From Sitta carolinensis (lineage: Eukaryota > Chordata > Aves > Passeriformes > Sittidae), in NCBI GenBank assembly GCA_032173965.1, contig JAVUNC010000005.1:44936501-45000500 (forward strand): a DNA stretch of 64,000 nucleotides, read 5' to 3'. The position numbers and the translations under genes were made by a program. Below are positions 39,201 through 52,178 of the stretch, piece after piece (within the stretch, counting starts at the first letter, position 1; the number at the start of each line of letters is the position of its first letter). The notes under the pieces are model-generated. The model was not told where the DNA came from, did not search any database, and was given only the letters and a program-made list of their open reading frames with translations.

Positions 39201-40889
39201 CTCCAAAGCCCAGATCCATGAAGACGTTTAGAAGTGTAATTCCTATTACATATTCCCCATGCCATATCCTTTCCTTTTTAAAATTTTTTTTGAAGAAAAG
39301 CTTTTAAATAATATTCAGACAGCTAAATACATTCATAAATCTGTGTCTAAAAACCTCACAAAGAAAAAAGGGAGCTTCTCCACTGACTGGTTCTAGTTAG
39401 ATACTGAAATCCTGAGATTTAGGATGTGATGATGACAGCTAACATCAGGTAAAATACAAAATAGGACCATCTTTGACCTAGAGAAGACTTGAAACCACAA
39501 GGCTCAAGCTGGGGTGGAAAAATATTAATTACTAATAGTCATAAATCTGAGGAGTTGATGTGGAACAATTTATGGGTGATGTATTGAGATTAAGGTCCTT
39601 CATAAGCACCTAATACACTATTCAAGCAGTATAGAAACGTTCATAAATGGCTGTGCAAGACCAACTATAATGTTTGATTTAAGTTTTAAAAATAGATATG
39701 ATAGGATAAGGATTTTCTGGTTTGAATATTTAATTTGCAATTATAAGAAATAATCAAACATTTAAGCTTATGTATTTTTTATGACACAATATGTGGACGG
39801 AGATATTTATCTCTCTGATGAAGTAGAAAGGCAAGAGATAATTTCTTCCTCATCTAACTACAGCTCATCAGACAGCTGTGCAATTTATCACATGGTTTTT
39901 GCTGTACTGCCTGTGGTTTAGTATTCTAACCTCCCAGACTTTAGCCAGCACCTTTCCTCTCTTTGGCCTCAACAAACGTGAAAAAGATTTTTTTGCTCCA
40001 CATTTTGCAGATAAAGAATCTATAATCAGAAAATGGTCTCAAGGCAGGTGCCAGAGTGATAAGGATTCAATCATTTAGCAATGACAACTTTTAATAGCCT
40101 AAGAGAACAATACCTTGTGCTCTTCAGTGTTTTCTAACCCCGAAAATGGGCAGATGTGTGCTTCTCAGTGCCTTAGAAAGGGTTGGATGCTTGATGTCAA
40201 ATGAGCTACAGAAGCAGACTACAGCTACTATTTTCCCTACTATTTTTTCTACAATTGCTGCACATTTTCCTATCTCATCCCATTCTCTGAGAAATGTATT
40301 TGACTCATACTAAAGGCACCTGGATGCAGAGATAGTCACAGATAAGAAGTAACCTCAATAAATCTTCTATAAAAATCTAACACCTCCCTCATCTTTTTAT
40401 AAAAACGTCAAGTTAAAAAGCCTCCATGCTAAAAGGAAGAAAAAAAACCAAGAAGGCCTGGTTTTGAGCGGTTTGAATGTGGTTATTTTTAACAAGGAGC
40501 ACATCTTATAACTTTTCACCTGTTAAGCCTCATGCCTGGTTATGGTAACGTGTATTAGTCACCATGACAACAACAAATTGGAGCACACAAGGATACAACG
40601 GTTCTGGCTGAAAAATTTATAATTTTTTCCCTGTAAAAAATTTAAATGTTCTGCAGACCAGTCAAATCCTCATTATTTGCTTGTGTTTTAATTCCTAGAG
40701 GAAGACATTTCTTTTTAGCTCCTTAAATGTTTGGCTTTTGAAATAACGGAAACAGATTCATGGTGTTCTACAGATTTAAAACACTTCTGAAGCTCAGTAG
40801 CCAAAATGACCCCAGTCTGGCAGAAATGTTCCAAGGAGGCATGACAAAATTAGGATAAATCTACAGCTGGTCTCAAATACTCTGCTGAA

Positions 40890-41350
40890 CAACTGGCCGT
40901 CGTCCTTCCCACACTGCAGTACGATCACCAGGTTTGCTCTCACGTGCACAGTGCTTGTGACCGCCACAGAAGTGACAAAAACTCAGGGCACCATCAGAAT
41001 TACCTCCAACTCCCCCTCTGCAAAGGCAGTGTGCAACCTCAGCTGGGCAAAGCCTACGGACCGACACGGGAGGGCAGCACGACACACCGCGGGGGCGAAA
41101 CTGTGCAAACCGAAATCTGCTTACACGGTTTCCCGCTTTGGGAGAGGGAGCAAACAACACCACGAGGACCAGAAGTGGCAGCTGCCCCCGAGCGAGGCGG
41201 TGCCCCTGGAGGGGGGTGTCCTGTAGGCACACACGGAGCCGACACACGCGAACCACACGGCACGACACACGGATGCGCGCACACACGGTCCCGCACAGCG
41301 CGACAAGGTACGGACTGCTTTCGTCATTTCAGCCACACGACACCCGCAGA
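40890..41350. promoter_or_regulatory. Intronic CpG island, candidate alternative promoter
   Basis: By hand count there are 30 CpG dinucleotides in 41041-41340 (one per 10 bp), against an AT-rich, CpG-poor intron on both sides. The sequence is not a tandem repeat: it mixes motifs such as CCGCGGGGGCG, GCGCGC and repeated CACACGG. It lies 4.7 kb upstream, in gene direction, of the first PTB exon. A GTAAGC donor-like site occurs on the minus strand at 41124-41119 and a GTAATT at about 41005. No TATA box is evident. ANKS1B is known to use internal promoters for short isoforms; whether this is one of them is inference. Overlapping ORFs here (up to 147 codons) look like composition effects. Confidence 0.5.
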
Positions 41351-44300
41351 GGACACCAAGGCAACAGACTGTACATCCATAGAGTGACAACATAGCCATT
41401 TATTGCTGTATCTTACATTATGAACCTGATGAATCGATGAGAAAGGATATCCTGCATTCTGGTTGGTCCAGATCTCACAGACCGAAGACTGCTAATATAA
41501 ACAGAAAACTGTATCTCATCTTGTAAATATTAATGCACTGCAACTGCCAAAAGGCAAGAATAATTAAGAAAAGGCTTGCAATAGTACTAAAGAAGGAGGT
41601 AAAACAGTTGTAAAAAGTAATTATTTTATTTATTTGCTGACAAAATGTTTTTGGACAGACTGAAAAGAAACATAGCTTATTCAGAGACTCTAGAAGAGGT
41701 TTCAGACTGTGAGTTCAAGAAAACAATTAAGACAGAAGTGCTCATGATGTAAAGAGATAAAGTTATGCAAACATAAATAGAAACTGCCTAGAGCAGAAGA
41801 AATACTGGTTACTTTCAGTTTTTGGCAGGGACGAAGTTTGAAGTCAACATCCCAAGTTTTTAGACTTAAATCTCTCTCTGTTGGAGGCATTCACAGGGAG
41901 AAAGGAAGGGAAAAAATCTGGCAAAACAATCAACAGGAAAAATACATTTTCTTTATAACAATTACCAGAAATTAATTCATTGCAATTTAGTGAAGCAGCT
42001 GTCCACCATCTCCTTCCAACAGCAGTTCCTTTGCATACTAAGATACAGATAATATTACCTTTGGCATTGACCACGACCCCAGTGTGTAAATGAAAGGTTT
42101 CAGCCTATCCTCTACATTATCCTACAGAGAATCTGTAGTAGCAAAGCAAAGTAAGCATATTGTAGCATCTCTAGCAAAAGCAGCAGAACTAGTCAAGCAC
42201 AGCATTCACCAGCATCTTTTTTTTTAATATATTTCCTCGTTTGGACAATCATCAATAAAGCATCTGTGGCACCTCGGCAAAAGCTAAGATAACATTTTAC
42301 AGTAGCCAGGCAACTAAAACAAAGCATCAGACATAGGATCTGCCCACGCTAACTTCAGCAGGCAGCAACAAAAGGCAATAAACAGACATGAAAAATGCAA
42401 CTGCAGCATCCAGAAGAGAGAGCAATTAATATATCAGTAATTTAACATCAAGAACGTGCATTGCTGTGTTTTGTCAGCAGCAGCAAGAGAATTTAGCACT
42501 AATGCTCAAATCAACCCAAAGAAGTGCAAGTCTTCTTAAAATATGACTCTTGCTCTTACCTTTTGCAGCCTGCAACCTGGCAGCCGACAGAGAAAGTTAC
42601 CACTTCTGGTTACTGTCAGGAAGCCTGGCACCCTCTGGACTGACTACAGAGTGCTGACAGACAGCCTGGTGGCTGTCTAATGTTGTTAATTATCCTTATT
42701 TCCTTCATCATCTGAAATGCATGAGCACACATCCCTTCCTCTAGCTTCAGTAATTTTAAAACTTTCACATATGTGGTTAATTTCACCTCCCTCAAGTTGT
42801 TTTCAAAGTTCTTTGCTTCTCCTTCTTGATGTGCAGGGTTTTGATAGTATTAGCTAATTAAAACTTAGATTTTTGTTCACTCTTCTACCTCATCCCCTGC
42901 AACTTGCTACAAACTAGTCCACCTCCATGTGATGAACACATAGTCTCAGTGCAAGGCCAGCAGCAAAACACTGCTGCAGCTTCTTCTGCTGTGCCATCCC
43001 TAGGACACTGCAGTAGTGGTTACCAATGACCTTCTTCTGTGTGTGTCAAGCAAAGTGATTTCTGATGTTCTGGCCATACCCATCACTGTGGTGCATATAT
43101 CTGTTTGCCTGAGGAAGGGAAGACGCCTGAACAGGAATCCATGGCATAAGATTGTGTCTCTGCTTTTCAAGAGCAAAGAGAAGGCATTTCCATGTTGGTG
43201 TAGCATGTCCAAGCATATGGTAATCAAACTAGTCAAGAAAACTGACTGCACTGCTGTTTGTACACACTGTGGTACTGAAAGCAATAAGGGATGCAGCAGG
43301 ATACTGCATGCTGGCAGATGTTTGATTTCTCTCCCCAGCACTGGCAAGGGGTTGCCACGATGCTGCCACATCATGCAGCCACTTCTCAGCATCATAATAT
43401 TCTTGAGACAAAAGTCTGCCCTTAAATCTTTCCCCTCTCTATGACCTGCCTTTAGGGATTGGCATGGGGCCTCAGCCAGCTCAGTCCTTCAGCTGCCCTG
43501 GTGCTAAACCAGGGACTGGTAACCCTGCAGCACGTGTGTGCCCAGGCTTCAATTTGCTCCATTTAAAAAGAGGGCAGGGAATTAATCCTCTCTTACACTT
43601 GTTAGTGGCACCCATCCTGCCCCTCCCTCCCCAGCCCATCTTCTTCCAAATGGAAGCACACAAGTTTTGGGTGCAAGTCTCTGCTTCAAGAACTGTTCAA
43701 GTGAACTTCTCCCAACAAACAGATCCACCTCCAGAATTAAAGGTTTGAAGGATCTAGGCTTAAGCGATACCATCTTTAAATTCAATCAACAATAAATCAA
43801 GCAGATCAGCAGAGACTGAGAATTTCCCATAAGTCCACGAATGCCCAGTCAGAAGGGCAGCAGTGCAAAACTCATTACTCAGTTTTGCATTCATTAATGT
43901 TTGAATGACTAAAATACTGAAATGCAGTGCAGATGGAACATTAATTTTATGGATGGTAATGAATTCAAATTCAGAAAGCAACCTTTTCCTTGCACCATTG
44001 TAGAAATTTTAACATTTACTATATACACACTTTATAGCTTCAAAATACTTAAAATTTTTAATTAATTATTAAATGCCCAGAAGCACCTAAAGTTGCATAT
44101 CCCTGTGGTTGAGAGGAAGGAACCTAGGCAAGGAAAAAGGTTAAGTGACTACGTGAGGCAAAAAAATAGGCAGTAGAAGGAAGAATGGGGATTAGGCTTC
44201 AAACACTCACAGTTTTCAGCTCCCAAAACATATGCTCTCAAAAAACCCCTAAAGAATTCAGTCTGTGCATACACTCCACCCCAATAAACATGAATACACT

Positions 44301-45779
44301 TGGGCACCCAATACCACTGACACAGAGCTTCTGTGAGAGTTTAATGAAGAACATTTTCCTAAGTAATATGGCAAAGAAGAGCGAAACAACAACATCATCT
44401 ATTGTCTGATGAGTATCAAACATTATCTTAACACTTCCCAAAAGATTAATGCTTACAAGTAATGTCACAGCAAGACTCTGCTATCATATCCTTTTTGCTG
44501 TGTCCCATGCATAAAAGGTTTCCCTGTCTAATCATGGTGGGACACAACTCTGACAGGCAGGAAGGGCAAAGGAAGGGCAGAAAGAATTATCCAGGGAAAA
44601 CTTTAGGCTTCCTCCTTATAGACTAGGAAAACATGGCTGATAATCCGAAGAAAGAAATTAACTTTAAATCTGATCATAGAAATCATAGGCTTTCTAAGAA
44701 GGTGGAAGTGGCAGAAAAAAATACCTGGACAGCACACACAAGAGGAGCAGGAACTGGGTGGAAGGCAGTCCAGATGCATTCATTACAGCTCAATGAATTT
44801 CACTCAATGGCATGTTAGGAGATATAAAAGAATTACCTAAGTTAGGAGTAATTATCCTTGAAAAGTCCTAAAATAAACTAAAGGGCCAAAGAAGGGCTAA
44901 AAGAGTATTTAAGATGGGAGAAAAGGAAGGTTCAGAAAGTTATAGCCAGCCTAACTGCAGGAACCAGCAAGTGCTAGAAATTTTTAGAAATACAGCCACC
45001 ATCCCCTGGTTCTCATGACCTTCTGACATCGCTTCTGGCCATCTGAAAAAAACACTCAGGAATATATGTATGCATGTATATTTATAACTCTGCATATATC
45101 ACCGACAATAACAAAGAAAAAGTGTAATATTGCCTGCCATGTGCTACCAAGACAGTTTCTATGTGCCAAGAAAAATTCGAGATGTTCGTAATGAGGTTCT
45201 TCAGTATGAATCATCTCAGATCAAATTTCCTTCCTGTGTTGGAAAACTGGCCAATTAAATCAGCAGCAGCAAGGAGAAGTACAGCAAGACTTGGACACTG
45301 TGGGACTCCTGATGCAGCATGTTTCAAGGATGATTATTGGTATTTAAGCACAAATGGACTGAACATGTTGAGGCAATCTGCAAGGACCTGCTTCATGCTG
45401 TGGCTTGGAAGAGTGCTAGTCCTCTCCCAGGAGGATCCAGAAGTGAGGGACTTCTCAGAATGGGGTAAGAAATGAAAACAGATCTGATGAACTACAGATC
45501 AGTCTGTTGAAATTTAGTAGGATGACAGAGAGAAATAAAATAGCAAACAAATTAGCAAAGTGATTTAGCTTGGGGGAGGTCAAAAGAGATCTGAAAGTTT
45601 CAGTATACTTCAAATTTGATACAGCAGTCTTTCAAAAGAATAAGGATATAAATCATAGGACAATTCATGCTGCAAGGAAGCTCAGGAAAGCCCCACTCCA
45701 AGTCCAGCTCAAAGCAGGAGCAGCTGTGAGAAGAGACCAGCCTACTCATGGTTTCATCCTGTCAGGTCTTGAAAACCTT

Positions 45780-46010
45780 AAGGACTGAGACTGGACAAAC
45801 TCTGTGAACAACTTGTCCCCCTGCTTGCCTGTCCATATGGGAAGAAAGTTCCTCATGGTGTCCAGAGTCCCTCTTTCAGCTTTAGTACCTAAAGCCACAT
45901 CTTCTCCAGCCAGCCCTGGTTGTGCAGACTCTCCTCTGAGGGCAACTGCTTCAGCTCCACACCATCTTGGTGGCCCTTTGTTGAATTTCCTTCTCCTATA
46001 TAAAAAACCT
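45780..46010. repeat. Possible highly diverged retroposon remnant
   Basis: The plus-strand stretch around CACACCATCTTGGTGGCCCT and TTGTTGAATTTCCTTCTCC faintly resembles the antisense CR1 segment 'accagctttgttgcccttctctgga'. Other parts do not align convincingly. Confidence 0.25.
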
Positions 46011-46865
46011 CAGGTATTTAATAAAAGTAGATGCTGCATATCCCTGAATATTCTTGAATCTCTGGGGAGAGCTTGCCTTGCTAGCAGAAATAATTGCAAA
46101 TTCTCCTTCCAAAAAAAAAAAAAAAATCTTCAGAGATGAAGTGTGAAATTTGAAATTTCTATTTCTTTTAGAGAAGCAGAAGCTCAAAATATCACTTCTT
46201 ATTAGAAGAATTACACGTTTTGCATTGGTGTATTTCTTCTGCTTCTCCTGCAAATACTTTACACGAAAATTTCCAGACAACAACTGGGCCCGTTGGACCA
46301 GCTCTCTTGCAGGCAAGAAGTGGGTGAAAGGTGTGAGCTCCTTCTTATTGACAACACCCCTTATGCTGCTGCTGCCAGCTTCCACTGTACTCCAGCCTCT
46401 TAGCCTTGCAGAGAGGAAACAAGCTTCTGGACAAACACCAATGAAGATTACGAGACTATAGGTATCTCCCCAAACAACAACAATGCTCCTTCAGAAAAGC
46501 ACCCCTAAGCACAGCTTTATCCAGCAGATCAAAAATGTAAGAGTTGGATATTAAAATACAGTTTTCATACAATCTTTTCATTGTAGACCTTCTAGTTCAC
46601 GAGACTGAGTGTGAAAAATAGTAAATTAATGAAGAACATTTGTCCTTTTCTTGGTGTGGTATTTACAGCTAAAGTTTGGAACACTAGTTCTGAATATAGA
46701 AGTGGCTTCCTTAATTCCACTTAATGAAGCAGCTTGTAGGTATGACCCACCTCAAATGAACTCAGTTCTAAAATGTTAGCTTCTCTAAACTTCTTGAAAA
46801 AATTCTCTCTATTCAGGCAGAAATTAAGCATATTTTTTATCATGTCTTTATCAGTTTACTTGTCC

Positions 46866-47028
46866 ATTGCCCAGAGAAGTGTTGGATACCCCATCCATGG
46901 AAGTGTTCAAGGCCATGTTGGATGGGACTTTGACAAAACTGCTCTAGTGGGAGGTGTCCCTGCTCAGAGCAGGGAGGTTGGAACTAGATGATCCAGCCCA
47001 GCCCTGGTTCTAGATTCGATGAAATACA
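46866..47028 (+). mobile_element. CR1 LINE 3' end, sense
   Basis: It starts TTGCCCAGAGAAGTGTTGGA, continues CCATGGAAGTGTTCAAGGCC and GGGAGGTGTCCCTGCTCAGA, and ends with TAGATTCGATGAAATAC, a decayed form of the CR1 terminal ATTCTATGA repeats. Only the last 160 bp of the element are present. Confidence 0.93.
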
Positions 47029-48427
47029 ATTCTCAAGGGTTCTATGGATGAAACCGAGCTGAAATTTACACATCAAGATACAGACATCATTGATGCACTG
47101 GCATCTATGAAAATTACAACTGCCAGCAATACCTATAGTGTGCAATAGATTTAGTTAAGGATATTTCTTTTGATGTTAAATTGAGTGTCATCACAGTTCA
47201 GTCATCATTCCATATTAAAATATAATGCACCTAAAATATGAACCTTAGAGCATTTTGTTTGGATTTGAATTTTTTTTTTTTTATAGCTGTCTATTTATCC
47301 TCACAACATAAACTATCTTATGCTTATAAAAAATGGAAATAAGTAGCCTAAGAAGTAACAAAAGAATGAATCTAGACAACTATTTTTTGTATTTATTGCT
47401 TCACAAATCAACTAGTAAAGAATTCCTTTATTTCATAAGTAATTTCAACCATTGATAAAAAGCCTTCTTCATTGCTTCTTAGATAATCTCATTTTACACG
47501 CCAGTATTCTCTTGGGCATATTTTCCCTTATTCACAGTAATCTTTAAATCCTTCAAAAGCAGAGGAGATGGGAAAACAAACATGAAACAAGTAAATAAAA
47601 AATGTCATACTGTGGCTTAAAGTTACAAAACTAATGATGACTTTTTTTTTGGCTCCTTCAAACTTTCTATGCCATCTTACTCAACCTGCAACATCCCTGT
47701 ATGTCAGCTTTTCTAGCTGAAAAATGGAAAATATGATTTTAAATTGCAGCCCCACAGTACACTGGAAATACAAATGCATTAGTATTTGCATCTGTGAAGT
47801 ATTTGGAAGATATTGCTGAGTTGAAGGTATTATTTCAGAAAGAAGCAAAATTATTTCACAATTTTAATATAAACCTGCCTTTACTAATTCTGTTTTTTGT
47901 TTTTAGGACATTTCTCCTCTTGTGTAGGTAAAGGATCTGTTGTACTAAATCCATTTAAATGATTGTCCCCTGCATATCAATCCTAACCCATCAATGAATT
48001 ATTGTACCTTACAAAATAATGTTAAAAGGCAGAATCCCAACAATCAGGACAGATTTACTTCAGACTTACTGCACAGTTATTACAATGACCTTACATTTAA
48101 AGCTACCTCGCATTTTAGGAAAAAACCCATAAAAATTAAAAAAAAAAAATTAATAAAAAAGCAAGAGCCCTCAGACCATGTGACTGAAGAACCTAGAAAG
48201 GCTTTCAAAATTAAGTCTGAGTTCAGCAACTCTGGGAAAGAACTTCTCCTGTCAGCCTTTGTGAGTAAGTTTTTCACTTCTCTCAGATCTTAAAAGATCT
48301 CTTCCTTCCATCACAGCTCTCCAGGGTGCTGCCATATGGGCCCTGACCAGGTTTATCCCACTAGAAAGTTTACTCTAACTCACTACCAGTCTGTCCTGCC
48401 AGAGGCAGACTCGGCTGCGCCGTGCCG

Positions 48428-48597
48428 GACGCTGCAGCCTGCCCGGGGACGCTGCAGCCGTGCCCGGGGACTCTGCAGCCGTGCCCGGGGACTCTGCAGC
48501 CGTGCCCGGGGACGCTGCAGCCGTGCCCGGGGACTCTGCAGCCGTGCCCGGGGACTCTGCAGCCGTGCCCGGGGACTCTGCAGCCGTGCCCGGGGAT
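48428..48597. repeat. GC-rich 21-bp minisatellite, eight copies
   Basis: CTGCAG recurs at 48432, 48452, 48473, 48494, 48515, 48536, 48557 and 48578, giving one 20-bp and six 21-bp spacings. The unit is GCCGTGCCCGGGGAC followed by T/G and CTGCA, with two or three CpGs and a SmaI-like CCCGGG in each. Variation is confined mainly to GAC-G versus GAC-T, and the first copy lacks one G. Because 21 is a multiple of three and the unit lacks stops, five long ORFs overlap here with heptad repeats such as CSRARGL and PGDSAAV. These are not evidence of a gene. Confidence 0.97.
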
Positions 48598-50757
48598 GCT
48601 CCTGCCCACCGCCCCCAGAAGGACAGACCTCTCCCGGCCCGGCTGTGCTGTGTGCCAGCATGGGGGAAGCCTGGCCCAGCCCTGCTTCTGCCAGGAGTGC
48701 CGTGCCTGGGGTGCTTCCTGCACCTCCCTGCATGCCTGCCACAGGAATGATGGGTTTGGCTCTCACTCCTGGCTCAGGGCAGGGTGCGGAGCTCGGAGCA
48801 CCACGGCAAGAGGTGCTTGGACAGGGGTGGCTAAAAGCACCATATGCCACTGGCTGGCAATAAATAGCCACTGCCTTGGGGCTGGCAGTCTGGAATATGC
48901 TTGCAGCTAGTACCTAAAGCTTCTCTCCTGCCTGGAGAATTGCAAATCCTAAAAAGGTGACATTTTGACTGATGTCTTTTAATTCCTTTCGACCTCCAAA
49001 GTTCTTCCCTGCACCTATTTCAGGGGTGAATAAAGAGCCCAATCCCTTCAATGGGACAACTCCTCCTTCTGATGTTGTTTCCAAAGTACTCAAGCTTTGC
49101 CTGTATAATTTAATTTCTATTTTAAAGGTTCAGGCAATCTTAAGAACAACGTCAGATATTTTAAACTACGTTAATTTGATCATACTAACCTACAGTTTGC
49201 AGGCTCAAAAGTCAACATCCACAGCTAATGATGACTCAGACTACTCATTTCTTTCTAGATTTTTTTCTCCTTTATTTTCTTTTTCTTTTTTTTGAAAACA
49301 AACCATCTCACAAACCTTCTGTATTACCATTTTGGCAGTTATGATTTACAAAACTAGACATCACAGACTTTTGGAGCTGAATGATCAACCGGGGGTTTGG
49401 ATGACCAAACCTATTCCACTGGGGAATCTAAATTGGTTAGACTCATTGTTTATATTACGATTTTCCCCTTAGGTCACAAACAGTCTGCAAGGGAACGGTA
49501 AATGAAGGTACATGCTGGCCTTGATACAAAACCACCCACATTAAGTAAATTTAAATCAGTGCTTCCTTCAGGAAACAGAGTTGTATTACTTACAAGTAGA
49601 TTTGATTATGGTTTAGAGAACTGTTTAAACACATCTAGCACATCAAACGAAAACAGATTTAAGCTGCTGTGCTCATTGTTTAAGAAATACTGGTTGATTG
49701 AAGCAAAGATGGACATGCTTGATGACTCCCTGTAACAGTTTAGTGAAAATACAGGCCATAGTAAAGATGGAAACATCCATTTTCATCAAAATATCTTCAG
49801 ATTTTATATTTTAAATTAAGGATAAGATAGTCTTATTCTAACATTTTTAAAATAAAATCAAATTCATGAAAACAATACAATAAATAAGTTCACAATACCA
49901 TGCTGGCCTCACTCTTCAAGGCCATAAAAACACCCATAAATCTCATCATCAAGAACATACCTAAAACATTTCCACAACATCACAGCATCCAAGATGTCTT
50001 TATGCACATTTGTGTACTATAGCATCCAGTAAACATGCAGATTCATACAGCAGCATGCAAACAGCCTAGCAAAGAAAGGGTTAGACAAAAGAACATTCTC
50101 AAAGCAATTCAAATGATCCCTCTAGATCATTCTGTATGCAAGAAGTATTCTAGCTGGAAAGCTGGACTGGTATCAGTTCAGAAGTTGCTGCTGATCTGAC
50201 ACAAGCCAAAAGAACCAGCAAACCACAAGGAGAAAGTTGCTAGATAAAAGAAAAACCCAAAAATCCCCACGACACACAGAGCAGAAGGTTCATGTTAAGA
50301 ATCAGTTGGATCTCCTTTACTTCACAGAAACAATTATTTTACTTTTAATTTCAAAGGGGCTTTGGGGGAAAAGAGTGAAGGAAATATAGTTCATTATGGC
50401 AAAGCACCCATTGAACAAAATAAATTTAAGAATCTATTTTTGGGCTAGAATGGTTGAAGAAATTCCTGATTAACCTCTTAATGGGGTGAGTCCAATTTAT
50501 TGAGAATGATCACCAGAGGGAGTTATTGACTTTCCCATTAAAGTCAAAGGGAATTTTACATACATCAGGAATGCAGAATTTGGGGGCAGAGCTGAAAAAG
50601 ACTTCAAACAGATTGGAGTTCAGGGAACAACACAAACCACAGTTTTATGGATTTCATCTGAATCCATTTTCCCCTTTGGAGTCCCAAAGGATGATGGCTA
50701 GATTCAGTGGCTAAAATTAGAGAGAAGGCACTGAAGTCATCCATTCACTGGGTACAC

Positions 50758-50893
50758 ACTCCCACAACAACAACAACAGAAAACAAAACCAGTGAAAAAA
50801 ACACCAAAACACAAGTAACACCCCCACCCCCCAAAAATCCCACCCACCCAACCAAAACCCCCGAAAAAAACCCAACAACAACAAAAAAATCCC
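50758..50893. repeat. C/A-rich low-complexity tract
   Basis: The plus strand is almost free of G and T over about 135 bp, with CAACAA repeats followed by C-runs and A-runs. On the ANKS1B transcript strand it is a G/T (G/U) tract. Confidence 0.9.
50821..50852 (-). other. G-quadruplex motif in ANKS1B intron
   Basis: The minus strand reads GGGTGGGTGGGATTTTTGGG followed by more G-runs, satisfying four G-tracts with loops of 1, 1 and 6 nt. It lies about 1.9 kb downstream of the 180-nt exon. The motif is seen directly; folding is inferred. Confidence 0.6.
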
Positions 50894-51949
50894 TTAAGCA
50901 CTTAATTGGTTCCACAGGAGTTTGGAGTGGTGTAAGCAATAGCTGCTCTGTTTTCTCTTTGGACATGTAACATATCAGTCCTTCTGGAAATGCAGGATTC
51001 AACAGCACAAAGAAAATCTCCAGGTGTCATTTATAAGACTATGTCATACCTCTTGGGAATATCAGTAAAAGTGAAATGGAGTGAAATGGAGTCAGAGATG
51101 TTTGCATAGGGATTGGGTTTTTTGGTTTTTGTTATATTTTTGTCTTCAACGCTAGTGACTAAAAGAGGTAGTATAGGGATTTGTGAACATAGTGTTAAAA
51201 CAAACTAATTAGACAAACAGTATACTCAGCCACAAGCAAATGCACATTTTCTGCTCAAACACCTAAATTTCATGCCCTTCAAGAAATATTTTCATGTTAA
51301 GAACTTGTCTTTTTTTTGCTGGACTTCAGCTCAACCTTATTCCTGCCACAGAAGTCCAGCAGACTTGGGTTTGAAAACAAGCTCATTCACTCAGCAACTT
51401 TCTCCTTAGTTCTGTACAAGAAGATTATATAGCAGAAAATTAGATTAAAAAAGGGCAAGGCAACAGCCCCACCCAACCAAATGCAATTTCACTTCCCTAG
51501 AAATGTCCTCTGAAGAAATGGAATTCAATTTGTTTCTGTGTTTCCAGGTAATGGCAGCACCTTGTTTTGTTTGTTTATTTAATTACTTCTTGTTCATGTA
51601 ATTAGCTGACAGACTGCAGCCTTTTGTTCATTATAATACAGTTATTTGCATAGCTGTTTCCATTTTGAGGCTGAATTTTGGACAGAGGCTCTATTTTGGG
51701 TTGTGGCAGGCAGAGACACTGCTGGGAAGCCTCATGCAGGGAAGCATGCAGCAACCTGCTCCTTCGTGGAATGAGTTGCTCCAGGAACTGCCCTGGCTGC
51801 CCATCTGCTTCTGACAGCAAATCAAAGTCCTATTTCCAACATGAAGCATAAGACCTGGCTGTCTTTCATCATCATAGGCATCACTGAAAACCAGTTGAGC
51901 TCCTTCTAAAGCATTTTCACCAACAGACTGTCCATGCATAATTTACTAC

Positions 51950-52178
51950 ACTTCAGACTGAATATTAGGAAAATTTCTTCACTGAAGGGGTGGTCAGGCA
52001 TTGGAGTGAGCTGTCCAGGGATATGGTTCAATCGTCATCCCTGGAACTGTTCAAAAAACACGTGGGTGTGGTTCTCTGGGACATGGTTTAGTGGTGAACA
52101 TGGCAGTGCTGAGTTAAGGGCTGGAGTTGAAGGGGTGTTAAGGGTCTTTTCCATCCTACATGGTTCTATGGTTCTCTG
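51950..52178 (+). mobile_element. CR1 LINE 3' end, sense
   Basis: Recognised from AGACTGAATATTAGGAAAAT, then TTCACTGAAGGGGTGGTCAG, GGACATGGTTTAGTGGTGAA and CATGGCAGTGCTGAGTTAAG, ending with GGTTCTATGGTTCTC (terminal CR1 repeats). It belongs to the CR1 type carrying the 'gacatggtttagtggtgaacatggcagtgctg' segment. Non-coding 3' end only. Confidence 0.93.

Noticed and set aside
40944..41387. 147-codon plus-strand ORF in the CpG island
   Set aside because: GC-rich, stop-poor sequence yields overlapping ORFs on both strands here. No domain, and no splice or codon pattern supporting translation.
48336..48910. Five overlapping ORFs of 96-175 codons around 48.4-48.9 kb
   Set aside because: They arise from a stop-free 21-bp tandem repeat, which leaves frames open on both strands.
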